A stretch of DNA of 64,000 nt. It comes from Streptomyces sp. CB02980 (GTDB taxonomy: Bacteria > Actinomycetota > Actinomycetes > Streptomycetales > Streptomycetaceae). The DNA lies in contig NZ_JACSCH020000015.1 in NCBI RefSeq assembly GCF_014451325.2, positions 124,001 through 188,000 of the forward strand, written 5' to 3'. A program made the translations under genes and the position numbers. Positions 45,303-54,029 of the stretch are shown piece after piece; position 1 is the first letter of the stretch; each line of letters starts with the position of its first letter. Below the pieces are notes generated by a model. That model did no database searches and was not told the origin of the DNA. It was given only the letters and a program-made list of their open reading frames with translations.

Positions 45303-46083
45303 TCACTCCCCCAGAACCTCCGCGAAGTGCGTGTTCACCGCCAGCAGGCCGCCGTCCACGCGCAGGACCGTGCCCGTGATCCAGGACGCGTCCGCCGAGG
45401 CCAGGAAGGCGACCGCCGCCGCCACGTCCTCCGGGGTGCCCACCCGCGACAGGGGGTAGACCCGGTCGGCCAGGGTCTTCAGCTCGCGGTCCTTGCCCGA
45501 CCACGCCGTCGTCGCGATCGTCCCCGGGTTGATCTGGTTCACGCGCACCCCGCGCGCCGCCGCGTCACCCGCGAGCGTCCGGGTCAGCGACGCCAGGCCC
45601 GCCTTCGCCGCGCTGTAGGCGTGGTTGCCGAAGTCCGTCTCGGCGTTGACCGAGCCGATGTTCACGATCGCCCCGCGCCCGCCGGCCGCCGCCAGGTGCG
45701 GCAGCGCCGCCCGGGAGCAGCGGACCGCGCCCATGAAGGTGACGTCGTGCTGGACGGTGAACACCGCGTCCGGCTCGTCCTCGAAGCGGTCCCGGTCGGG
45801 CGCCACCGGGCCGAGCGCGTTGTTGACGAGGACGTCCAGGCGCCCGAAGGTCTCCACCGCGTACGCCGTCGCCTCGTCCACCGACGACTGGTCGCCCACG
45901 TCGCAGTGCCGGTGCTCCGCGCCCGGAATCCCCTCCGCCGTCTTCCGCGCCGCCGCCTCGTCCGTCCGTGACCAGGACCCGCGCCCCCTCCGCCGCGAGC
46001 CGTCGCGCCGTCGCCGCGCCGATGCCGCGCGCCGCGCCCGTGATCAGTACCGCGTATCCGCCGAAGCGTTCCCTGAGGTCCAT
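45303..46083 (-). pseudogene. Short-chain dehydrogenase/reductase, frameshifted
   Basis: The N-terminal part from the ATG at 46083 carries the Rossmann motif (MDLRERFGGYAVLITGAAR, then GIGAATARRL) and reads to LVTDG. The remainder (VGDQSSVDEATAYAVETFGRLDVLVNNA..., NIGSVN, catalytic YSAAKAG, C-terminal SWITGTVLRVDGG) is in another frame ending at 45303. The break lies at a tandem TCCG-TCCG near 45960-45968. Removing one 4-nt copy restores a continuous protein reading LVTDEAAARKTAEG. Either the gene is inactivated or phase-variable by a 4-bp duplication, or this is an assembly error. All catalytic residues are otherwise present. It is divergent from the dioxygenase gene. Confidence 0.8.
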
Positions 46084-46187
46084 GCGCCCGATCTCAGCAC
46101 CCGGGTCCGGGCCACGCCAGCCCCCCGTAACATCCCGTTCATCAATTACCCCCGCCTCTATGCACGAAGAAAGCGCAGCTACGGCAA

Positions 46188-46203
46188 TTCGGCCAGAGCC
46201 GAA
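46188..46203. promoter_or_regulatory. Inverted repeat ahead of dioxygenase promoter
   Basis: TTCGGC-CAGA-GCCGAA, a perfect 6-bp inverted repeat 5 nt upstream of the -35 box. Candidate operator between the divergent dehydrogenase and dioxygenase genes. Confidence 0.5.
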
Positions 46204-46208
46204 AGACT

Positions 46209-46238
46209 TTGACACACCCCTGGCGCGAATACCACGAT
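46209..46238 (+). promoter_or_regulatory. Promoter of dioxygenase gene
   Basis: Consensus TTGACA (46209-46214) and CACGAT (46233-46238), spacer 18 bp, about 40 nt before the ATG at 46279. The local sequence is noticeably AT-richer than its surroundings. Confidence 0.6.
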
Positions 46239-46278
46239 CTACTTCGCCGACGACCACGCTTTCATCAGGGGGAAAACC

Positions 46279-47016
46279 ATGTCCACGTATCAGTCCGGTG
46301 TCGAGGAAATCGCCGAGTCACTTTCCTCCCGGAGCTACGACCTGATCTCGGGCGAGAAGGTGAAGGACCTTCTCAACCGGCGCTCCGAGACCGCCCTCGA
46401 CGACCTGGAGCCCTTCCGCGACAGCTGGTCGCGGATGCCGCTCGACAGCTACATGGCGGACGGCGGACGCTACCGCCGTCGTCGGCACGCCACCCTGAGC
46501 GCGCCCCGCGCGAGCTCCGACTACCGCATCGAGCCGCACCAGCCGCACTACCAGGGGCTCGACTACAACACCCTCAACGGCGGCGTGGCCCGGCACTACG
46601 AGCCGTTCGAGGACCAGATCCTGCGCGGCCGCACCATGGACAGCCTGCTCACCCTCGGCTGCGACATCTTCGGCCGCCTCGCCCCGTACTCGGGCTGGCA
46701 CATCGAGGCCCACCAGTTCCGTATCGAGGTCGACGGCGAGGAGGTCGGCCTGCCCACGCCGGAGGGCGTGCACCGCGACGGTGTCACGTTCGTCCTGATG
46801 GCGATGGTCGGCCGCTCGAACGCCACCGGCGGCGAGAGCACCGTCTTCAACCTGGACAAGCAGCCGGTCGAGAAGTTCTCCCTGACCGACCCGCTCGACG
46901 TGGCCCTCGTCAACGACGAGCGCGTCTACCACGGCGTCTCGCCCATCGAGCAGATCGACCCCGCCGCCCCGGCCTCGCGCGACGTGCTGGTCATCACCTA
47001 CCGTCACAAGCCGTGA
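46279..47016 (+). CDS. 2-oxoglutarate/Fe(II) dioxygenase, amino-acid hydroxylase type
   Basis: 245 residues, the size of L-isoleucine dioxygenase (IDO) and relatives. The metal triad is in place: H165-x-D167 (PTPEGVHRDG) and H218 (VNDERVYHGVSPI), with R234 (ASRDVLVITY) for 2-oxoglutarate. Further family features are HIEAHQFRI, FVLMAMVGRSN and GGESTVF. Family knowledge: members hydroxylate free aliphatic amino acids such as Ile, Leu or Met. The exact substrate here is unknown. The ATG at 46279 has AGGGGGA upstream. A LysE exporter follows on the same strand, and a dehydrogenase is divergent, matching the logic of an amino-acid hydroxylation pathway. Confidence 0.85.
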   Translation: MSTYQSGVEEIAESLSSRSYDLISGEKVKDLLNRRSETALDDLEPFRDSWSRMPLDSYMADGGRYRRRRHATLSAPRASSDYRIEPHQPHYQGLDYNTLNGGVARHYEPFEDQILRGRTMDSLLTLGCDIFGRLAPYSGWHIEAHQFRIEVDGEEVGLPTPEGVHRDGVTFVLMAMVGRSNATGGESTVFNLDKQPVEKFSLTDPLDVALVNDERVYHGVSPIEQIDPAAPASRDVLVITYRHKP

Positions 47017-47024
47017 TGTCAGGG

Positions 47025-47072
47025 GCGGGTGGGAGGGACGGGGTCCGCGCGGACCCGGACCCTCCCACCCGC
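47025..47072 (+). terminator. Long hairpin between dioxygenase and exporter genes
   Basis: GCGGGTGGGAGGG (47025-47037) pairs with CCCTCCCACCCGC (47060-47072), and the inner GGGTCCGCGCGGACCC is itself a palindrome. It could terminate or attenuate transcription into lysE. Confidence 0.8.
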
Positions 47073-47119
47073 TCACCCCTTGAGTGAGTACGTGAGCGAG
47101 AAGGCGGGAAGTCGGGAAC

Positions 47120-47737
47120 ATGGGTCAGCTCATCGCCGTGGCGGTCATCACCATTCTGGCTGTCATCAGCCCCGGCGCGGATTTCGCGATGACCGTCCGC
47201 AACAGTTATCTGTACGGAAGGACCGCCGGCGTTCTCGCGGCCGCCGGAATTGCGCTCGGCGTTCTCGTCCACGTCACTTACACCATGCTGGGCGTCGGAC
47301 TTCTGGTCTCCAGGACGCCGATGCTTTTCACGGCGATGAAACTCATCGGCGCCGCATATCTGGTGTACATCGGCTACAGGACGTTCGTCACCAAGGCCCA
47401 GGTGGACATCGACCTTTCGGAGGACGGCGGCCTTTCGAAGGCCGGCGCGCTGCGCACCGGCTTTCTGACGAACGCGCTCAACCCGAAGACGATGCTGTTC
47501 GTGCTGAGCACGTACACCCAGGTCGTCAGCGCCGACACCCCCGTCTTCCAGCAGGTCGGCTACGGACTCTTCATGTCCTTCGCCCACCTGGTCTGGTTCG
47601 CCCTCGCCGCGGTCCTCTTCTCCAACCAGGCCCTGCGGTCCCGGCTGCTGCAGCGGCAGACCGTGCTCAACAAGGTCATCGGGGCCGTGCTGGTCGGACT
47701 GGGCATGCTGCTGGCACTGACGCCCGCGATGGCCTGA
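47120..47737 (+). CDS. LysE/RhtB-family amino acid exporter
   Basis: 205 residues with six membrane helices. Family signatures: the N-terminal ISPGADFAMTVRNSYLYGR, KLIGAAYLVYIGYRTF in helix 3 and TGFLTNALNPKTMLFVLS (the NPK motif). Exports amino acids or derivatives such as homoserine, threonine or lysine. It lies 103 nt after the dioxygenase gene, so the substrate may be the hydroxylated product (inference). The ATG at 47120 is preceded by a modest CGGGAA ribosome binding site. Confidence 0.9.
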   Translation: MGQLIAVAVITILAVISPGADFAMTVRNSYLYGRTAGVLAAAGIALGVLVHVTYTMLGVGLLVSRTPMLFTAMKLIGAAYLVYIGYRTFVTKAQVDIDLSEDGGLSKAGALRTGFLTNALNPKTMLFVLSTYTQVVSADTPVFQQVGYGLFMSFAHLVWFALAAVLFSNQALRSRLLQRQTVLNKVIGAVLVGLGMLLALTPAMA

Positions 47738-47771
47738 TCGACCCGATCAGGCCGATCAGGCCGATCAGGCC
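47731..47771. terminator. Terminator with GATCAGGCC repeats after lysE
   Basis: GGCCTGATCG-ACC-CGATCAGGCC (47731-47753) overlaps the lysE stop codon and is followed by further tandem copies of CGATCAGGC (period 9), allowing alternative stems. It lies between convergent genes. Confidence 0.75.
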
Positions 47772-47804
47772 GGTCCGCCCGCTCGGCCCGAACCCTCCAG
47801 GGGC

Positions 47805-48332
47805 TCAGTCCGTCGAGACCCGCTCCACGCGCGGCTCCGCGATCGCCTTGTAGTCCTCCGACGACAGGGCGATCGAGCGGTCGAGCCGCGCGGCGTTGAA
47901 GTAGAACTCCTGGTGCGTCAACAGGTCGGGGTCCACCAGGAGTTCGAGCCGCTCGTCGAAGGCGAACGGCAGGATCGTGCCGCTCGGCGAACCCGCGAGG
48001 TCCTCCGCGATCTCCGGGGACGCGAAGGAGACGTACGTGCCGCCGTACAGCGCCTTCACCGCGTTCAGGTCGATCCGCCGGTCACCGGGGACGACGACCA
48101 GCGCGAAGCGCTTCTCCTTCTTGCCGATCTTCACCATGGCGATGATGCACTTGGCCGCCTCGGCGAGCGTGTGCCCCCGCAGCGCGCTGACCGCCTCGGT
48201 GCCGCCCTCGGGGGCGTGCTCGATCACCCGGTGGGCGGCTCCGCGCTCGTCCAGCAGGGCGAGCAGCTTCTCGTACGTCCCGTGGTCGGGCGTCGCGTCG
48301 GTCACGGCATCGGTCACGGCGTCGGCGGTCAT
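47805..48332 (-). CDS. YbaK/ProX-type tRNA deacylase domain protein
   Basis: 175 residues. YbaK-fold motifs: EALSALRG-like TEAVSALRGHTLAEAAKCIIAMVKIGKKEKRF with the conserved Lys, LVVVPGDRRIDL and GSPSGTILPFAF. It is closer to the prolyl-tRNA-editing/phenylalanyl-type YbaK branch than the gene at 42020. The ATG at 48332 has GAGGAG upstream; an earlier in-frame ATG at 48362 is less likely. It starts 26 nt after the ArsR-type gene, possibly as an operon. Confidence 0.85.
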   Translation of the reverse strand: MTADAVTDAVTDATPDHGTYEKLLALLDERGAAHRVIEHAPEGGTEAVSALRGHTLAEAAKCIIAMVKIGKKEKRFALVVVPGDRRIDLNAVKALYGGTYVSFASPEIAEDLAGSPSGTILPFAFDERLELLVDPDLLTHQEFYFNAARLDRSIALSSEDYKAIAEPRVERVSTD

Positions 48333-48358
48333 GGGGTTTCTCCTCGGTGCGGCATGTT

Positions 48359-49462
48359 TCAAGTGGTTTCGTACGACGGCGCGTTGACCCTACGCCGGTT
48401 GTCCAGGTGTCTGAGCAGCGCGACACCCGAGGCGTCCAGTTCGTACAGCACCCGTACGCCCGCCCGGCGCCGGCGCACCACGCCCGCGGCCACCAGCGAG
48501 GTGAGGTGCTCGGAGACGGTGCTCGGCGCCAGCCCGAGCATCGCCGCCAGGTCCGATGTCGTGGTCGGTGCGACGAGGCCGCGGACCACCCCGGCCCGGC
48601 TGCGGCCGAGCAGTATCTCGAGCCGGTCGCCGCGCGCGGGTTCGTCGGCCCCCTCGTCGGCCCGTCCGCCCGCCCGTCCACCCGCCCGCCGCCCCGGCCG
48701 GATCTCGCAGGCCAGGACGGCGGCCCCCTCGGCCTGGTACGAGACCGCCGCCACCCCGTTCGGGGCGAAGCCCAGGAGCGACGCCCCCCGGCCGAACACC
48801 AGGGGTACGAGGACGATGCGGGAGACGTCGGCCTTCACCGCGATCCTGCCCGGCGGTCCGGCGTGCAGCCGCAGGACGTCGCCGCGCCGCGAGACGGCCC
48901 CGTTCAGGGTGCCGAGGAGGCGGTCCGGCCCCTGGGTGGCGAGCACCCGGGCGCGGAGCAGGATGTCGTCGTCCGTGACGGTCCGCAGGGGCGCCTCGTA
49001 CGGGGCGAGGGCGGCGCGTACGTAGCGCGGCAGGAAGGCGCACAGGTCGGCGATCCGGGCCCCGGGATCCGCGTACAGCGGGCGCACCTCGACGGGGACG
49101 CCCTGCGGGAACCACCGGTCCAGTTCCTCGCGCACCCGGGCCGGGGACACCTCACGGAGCAGCGCGATCTCGTCCGCCAGGTCCGGCTGCCGCGTCGAGG
49201 ACGGGACGGGGAGGAGGAACGACGGCAGGGTTCCGCCGCCGGCCCGGAAGAGGTGGACGAGCCACCCCGGCAGGGTCACGTCGGCCCGCATCAGCGAACG
49301 GCGGGTCGCCCGGCCCCAGTTGGTGTACGGCCAGGGCGCGAGCCCCCGGTAGGCCGACAGCAGCCCGATGCTGCCGAACGTCTCCCACAGCCGGCTGTCG
49401 GCGATCCGAAGGGCTCCGGCGTGGGTCCCGTGTTCGGACGTCGTCAACGAAATCTCGATCAC
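48359..49462 (-). CDS. ArsR-type transcriptional regulator with long N-terminal domain
   Basis: 367 residues. The C-terminal 80 residues are an ArsR-like winged helix (TTTSDLAAMLGLAPSTVSEHLTSLVAAGVVRRRRAGVRVLYEL). The N-terminal 270 residues resemble the DUF5937-type domain seen in many streptomycete ArsR proteins (RLWETFGSIGLLSAYRGLAPWP). A low-complexity GGRAGGRADEGADEPARG linker separates them. No cysteine metal site was seen, so a metal-sensing role is unlikely. GTG at 49462. It precedes the YbaK-type gene on the same strand. Confidence 0.8.
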   Translation of the reverse strand: MIEISLTTSEHGTHAGALRIADSRLWETFGSIGLLSAYRGLAPWPYTNWGRATRRSLMRADVTLPGWLVHLFRAGGGTLPSFLLPVPSSTRQPDLADEIALLREVSPARVREELDRWFPQGVPVEVRPLYADPGARIADLCAFLPRYVRAALAPYEAPLRTVTDDDILLRARVLATQGPDRLLGTLNGAVSRRGDVLRLHAGPPGRIAVKADVSRIVLVPLVFGRGASLLGFAPNGVAAVSYQAEGAAVLACEIRPGRRAGGRAGGRADEGADEPARGDRLEILLGRSRAGVVRGLVAPTTTSDLAAMLGLAPSTVSEHLTSLVAAGVVRRRRAGVRVLYELDASGVALLRHLDNRRRVNAPSYETT

Positions 49463-49620
49463 ATGCGCCCCCGTGCGCCTGGTCCACCGAACGGTGGAGC
49501 GTGCACACGCTAGCGCCCGAATGATCACCCACCCGTGCCCCGGAAGCGCAGAATGTCAGGTCGCGTCCGGAGGAATGTCAGGTCGGGGAGATCACGAACG
49601 CCGGCGCGGCCGGGAGCCGT

Positions 49621-50826
49621 TCACACCGCGCCGTTCACGACCGATCCGACCGCCCGCACCAGCGCCTGCGCCCGCGGGTCCGCCGTCACCGTCTTGCGCA
49701 TGCCGTTCGTCACGTACCCGAAGGCGATGCCGGCGTCGGGGTCGGCGAAGCCGAGCGAGCCGCCGCGGCCCGGGTGGCCGTACGACGAGGGGCCGAGGAG
49801 CGGGGACGCCGGGCCGTGCAGCATGTGGCCGAGGCCGAAGCGTGTGCCGACCAGCAGCACCTTGTCCGCGCCCGCCGACTCCTCGGTCCGGGCGAGCGTG
49901 AGGGTGTCGGGAGTGAAGAGGCGCTCGGCGCCGTCCACGGGGCCGAGGGTGGCCGCGTAGAAGCGGGAGAGGGCACGGGCCGTCGCCACCCCGGCGGAGC
50001 CGGGCAGTTCGGCGGCCCGGTAGACGGGGTCGTTCTCGTCGGGCTTGGGGTCGATGACCCCGAAGGCGCGCCGGGTCAGGGAGTTCGGGTCCTGGTACGC
50101 CTCGGTGACGGAGCGCTTGGGGCGGAGCTTGAGGGCGCCGCTGCCGGGCGGTTCGATCTCCTCGACGGGGCCGAGGCGGCCGACCCGGTGGGCCTCGGTG
50201 CCGGGGAGCCCGATCCACAGGTCGAGGCCGAGGGGGTCGGTGATCTCCTCGGCGACCCAGCGGCCGATGGTGCGGCCGGTGACCCGGTGGACCAGGCCGG
50301 AGAGCAGCCAGCTGAAGGTGTGGGCGTGGTAGCCGTGGGCCGTGCCGGGCTCCCAGACGGGGGCCTGGGCGGCTATGGCGCGGGTCGCGGTCTCCAGGTC
50401 GACGGCCTCGGCGAGGGTGAGCGGCCGGTCCAGGACGGGGACGCCGGCGCGGTGCGCGAGCAGCTGCCGTACGGTCACGCCGTCCTTGCCCGCCGCCTTG
50501 AACTCGGGCCAGTACGCGGCGACCGGGGCGTCCAGGTCGAGCAGCCCGCGCTGGTGCAGGAGCAGGGGTACGGCGGCGGCGACGCCCTTGGTGGCCGAGC
50601 GGACGACCTGCGCGGTGTCCTCGGCCCAGGGGGTCTCGCCGTCTCCCGCCCCGCCGTCGGCGTCCTTGGATCCCGCCCACAGATCGACGACCTCGGCCCC
50701 GTCGTGGTGGACCGCGAGGGCCGCCCCGCGCTCACCGCGCTGCTCGAAGTTGCGCAGGAACGCGTCCCTGACGGGCTCCCAGCCCGCCGCCACCGTGCCC
50801 TGGACGTCCACGTCCCACTCCTCCAT
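49621..50826 (-). CDS. Class C beta-lactamase-fold serine hydrolase/esterase
   Basis: 401 residues, without signal peptide, so cytoplasmic. Motifs: SxxK in VVRSATKGVAAAV, tyrosine motif GYHAHTFSW, and HPGRGGSLGF in place of KTG. This set is typical of EstB-type esterases and D-aminopeptidase relatives more than of resistance enzymes. ATG at 50826. It lies downstream of cbiO but separated by 56 nt, and may be unrelated to metal uptake. Confidence 0.88.
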   Translation of the reverse strand: MEEWDVDVQGTVAAGWEPVRDAFLRNFEQRGERGAALAVHHDGAEVVDLWAGSKDADGGAGDGETPWAEDTAQVVRSATKGVAAAVPLLLHQRGLLDLDAPVAAYWPEFKAAGKDGVTVRQLLAHRAGVPVLDRPLTLAEAVDLETATRAIAAQAPVWEPGTAHGYHAHTFSWLLSGLVHRVTGRTIGRWVAEEITDPLGLDLWIGLPGTEAHRVGRLGPVEEIEPPGSGALKLRPKRSVTEAYQDPNSLTRRAFGVIDPKPDENDPVYRAAELPGSAGVATARALSRFYAATLGPVDGAERLFTPDTLTLARTEESAGADKVLLVGTRFGLGHMLHGPASPLLGPSSYGHPGRGGSLGFADPDAGIAFGYVTNGMRKTVTADPRAQALVRAVGSVVNGAV

Positions 50827-50882
50827 CGCCGATCCGACCCCCCATGGTGCAACGCGGAGGAAGGAGGACCGATTCCGGGGTC

Positions 50883-51652
<770 letters not shown>

Positions 51653-51656
<4 letters not shown>

Positions 51657-52414
51657 AGGGTCCATCCCAGGAGGCAGATCAGAAGTGCGGTGAGCGGGAG
51701 CGCCGCCGCGTACGTCCACTGGGCGCGGGTCGCGGTCACCTCGTCGATGACCGGCATCGTGCCCGTGTAGCCACGGCTGACCATGGCGAGGTGGACCCGC
51801 TCCCCGCGCTCGTACGAGCGGATGAAGAGCGCGCCGGCCGACTTGGCGAGGACGCCCCAGTGGCGGACGCCCCGCGCCTCGAAGCCGCGCGAGCGGCGGG
51901 CGACGGACATCCGGCGCATCTCGTCGGTGATGACGTCGCCGTACCGGATCATGAACGAGGCGATCTGGACGAGCAGCGGGGGCAGCTTCAGCCGCTGGAG
52001 GCCGAGGAGCAGCTCGCGCAGTTCGGTGGTGGAGGCGAGGAGCACGGAGGCGGCGACGCCGAGGGTGCCCTTGGCGAGGACGTTCCAGGCGCCCCACAGG
52101 CCGGGGACGCTCAGTGAGACCCCGAGGACGGTGGTCTGCTCGCCGGGCACCACGAAGGGCATGAGCAGCGCGAACGCGACGAACGGCACCTCGATGAGCA
52201 GCCGCTTCAGCAGGAAGCCGGCCGGGACGCGGGCCTTCGCCGCCACGACCGCGAGGAGCAGGGCGTAGAGGCCGAAGGCCCAGACGGCCTCGCGGGGCGT
52301 CGAGACGACGACCACGACGAAGCCGAGGACCGCGGCCAGCTTGGTGTGCGGGGGCAGCTCGTGGACCGGCGAGTGCGCGTGCCGGTAGAGCTTGTGGGCG
52401 TGCCCCGCTCCCAT
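51653..52414 (-). CDS. cbiQ: ECF nickel/cobalt transporter transmembrane protein
   Basis: 253 residues with about six membrane helices (T component). N-terminal HAHSPVHELPPHTKLAAVLGFV and the coupling-helix motif MSVARRSRGFEARG (Ala-Arg-Gly pattern of CbiQ). It is separated from cbiM by a single base and overlaps cbiO, so the three are one translational unit. Confidence 0.92.
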
Positions 52415-52415
52415 G

Positions 52416-53462
52416 TCAGACGGTCGTTTCCGCGCGGGTACCGGGTTCCGCGTGCGTACGGCGGCGGCGGACGACCCAGAACACCCCCGTGCCGACGGCG
52501 AGGGTCGCGCCCACGCCGATCGCGCCGGCCAGGCCGCCGGAGAGGCGGGCCGTCTCGATGCCCTTGACGCCGTAGTCGGCGAGCGGGGAGTCGGCGGCCG
52601 CGTGGTCCTCGACCTTGCTGTCGATGCCCTTGTCGGCGGCGACCTTCTCCAGGCCGTCGGGGCTGGCGGAGGCGTAGAAGGAGACGAAGCCGGCGAGGAC
52701 GAGCGCGGAGACGAGGCCACCGATCCACAGCTTCCTCGGGGACCCGGCGGGGGCGGGCTCGGCGGCCGGGGCCGCGTCGACCAGCTCGCCGCCGACGCGC
52801 AGCTTGAGCGGGGCGGTCAGACCGCGGGCGCCGTACACCAGGTCGGGGCGGACGGCGATGACCGCGCCGACGGTCAGCATGGTGATGACGGCCTCGCCGA
52901 CGCCGATGAGGACGTGGACGCCGACCATGGCCGTGAGGACCTTGGAGACCGGGACGTCGGTGGTGCCGCCGACCGCGTAGAGGACGGTGAAGGCGGCGGC
53001 CGCGGCCGGTACGGAGACGAGCGCGGCGACGAAGGAGGCCGCGGTCACCGAGGCGCGGGTGCGGGGCAGCAGCAGGACGAGGCCGCGGAAGAGCCCGTAC
53101 GCGACGACGACCGTGACGGCGCCCATGACCGTGATGTTCACGCCGAGCGCGGTGAGGCCGCCGTCGGCGAAGAGGATGCCCTGCATCAGCAGGACGACGG
53201 CTATGCAGAGGACGCCGGTCCACGGCCCGACGAGGATCGCCGCGAGCGCGCCGCCGAGGAGATGTCCGCTGGTCCCGGCGGCTACCGGGAAGTTCAGCAT
53301 CTGGACGGCGAAGATGAAGGCCGCGACGAGCCCGGCGAGCGGAGCGGCTCGCTCGTCCAACTCCCGCCGCGCCCCGCGCAGGCTCACGGCGACGGCGCCG
53401 GCGGCGACGACACCGGCGGCGACCGATACGGGGGCGTTGATGAATCCGTCAGGTACATGCAC
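52416..53462 (-). CDS. cbiM: ECF nickel/cobalt substrate-capture protein, CbiM-CbiN fusion
   Basis: 348 residues. The N-terminal VHVPDGFINAP places the metal-coordinating N-terminus right after the initiator, so the GTG at 53462 is the obligatory start. About seven membrane helices of CbiM/NikM follow (GHLLGGALAAILVGPWTG). The C-terminal third is a fused CbiN/NikN-like unit with ASPDGLEKVAADKGID and a final helix. HVPDGF is the style of nickel-type NikM. The metal cannot be proved, but a Nur-like box upstream favours nickel. Confidence 0.9.
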   Translation of the reverse strand: MHVPDGFINAPVSVAAGVVAAGAVAVSLRGARRELDERAAPLAGLVAAFIFAVQMLNFPVAAGTSGHLLGGALAAILVGPWTGVLCIAVVLLMQGILFADGGLTALGVNITVMGAVTVVVAYGLFRGLVLLLPRTRASVTAASFVAALVSVPAAAAAFTVLYAVGGTTDVPVSKVLTAMVGVHVLIGVGEAVITMLTVGAVIAVRPDLVYGARGLTAPLKLRVGGELVDAAPAAEPAPAGSPRKLWIGGLVSALVLAGFVSFYASASPDGLEKVAADKGIDSKVEDHAAADSPLADYGVKGIETARLSGGLAGAIGVGATLAVGTGVFWVVRRRRTHAEPGTRAETTV

Positions 53463-53482
53463 GCCCTGAATGATGAGTGCTC

Positions 53483-53499
53483 CTGCAAAGCACTTGCAA
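53483..53499. promoter_or_regulatory. Nur-box-like operator upstream of cbiM
   Basis: CTGCAA-AGCAC-TTGCAA; on the cbiM-coding strand TTGCAA-GTGCT-TTGCAG. This matches the published Streptomyces Nur pattern tTGCaa-N5-ttGCAA except for the last base. It lies 20 nt upstream of the cbiM start, where a repressor would block transcription. Confidence 0.65.
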
Positions 53500-53597
53500 G
53501 AGCGCACAGGTCACAGAACAGCGGCGCATGGGTCGTGCGCGCGCCGGGAAGGAGTGGGACATTAGTCGATAAGAGGACAAACGGTGAGGAGCCCCCG

Positions 53598-54008
53598 ATG
53601 GCTGCCGCAGACGATCGCGCACTCGACCACGAACCCGCCCACCCAGTCGACCGCGACACCGACCTCGCGGTAGAGGATCACGCCAGGGGACGCATCATCA
53701 GCGACGCCCCTCTCTCCCGCCCCGTGCCCGTCGACCTCCGCTACGACCCCGGCTTCTCCCCTGCGACCGTCCGCTTCGTCTTCCCCGGCGACGTCGAGTG
53801 GTCCTTCCCCCGCGTCCTCCTGGAGACCGGCCTGCGCGCCCCGACCCGCCGCGGCGACATAGGCGTCTGGCCCTGCGGCCGCGTCCAGACGGTCGTCGAG
53901 CTCCACAAGGACGACGGGGTGGTGACGGTCGTCCAGTTCGACACGACGGCGCTGACCCGGTTCCTGAAGCACACGTACGCCGCCGGCCCGTCGATGACGA
54001 CGAGCTGA
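53598..54008 (+). CDS. SsgA-like sporulation/cell-division protein (SALP)
   Basis: 136 residues. SALP features: PVPVDLRYDPGFSPATVRFVF, then VEWSFPRVLLETGLRAPT, GDIGVWPCG and the C-terminal TTALTRFLKHTY. These small proteins occur only in sporulating actinomycetes and direct FtsZ positioning, septum formation or peptidoglycan remodelling. Which subfamily (A-G) is not clear. An N-terminal extension of about 40 acidic residues precedes the domain. The ATG at 53598 has GAGGAG upstream. It is divergent from cbiM. Confidence 0.85.
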   Translation: MAAADDRALDHEPAHPVDRDTDLAVEDHARGRIISDAPLSRPVPVDLRYDPGFSPATVRFVFPGDVEWSFPRVLLETGLRAPTRRGDIGVWPCGRVQTVVELHKDDGVVTVVQFDTTALTRFLKHTYAAGPSMTTS

Positions 54009-54029
54009 CGGCGTACGAGAGGTGACGTG

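Noticed and set aside
45303..45899. Short 198-codon SDR starting at 45899 as a complete gene
   Set aside because: It would lack the whole Rossmann nucleotide-binding motif, which is present in the adjacent frame immediately upstream.
49621..50826. Beta-lactam resistance gene
   Set aside because: No signal peptide, and motifs (SATK, YHA, HPG) are of the esterase type.
53463..53597. Cobalamin riboswitch upstream of cbiM
   Set aside because: The 135-nt gap is too short, and no B12-box (GCCACTG-type) was seen. A Nur-like box is there instead.
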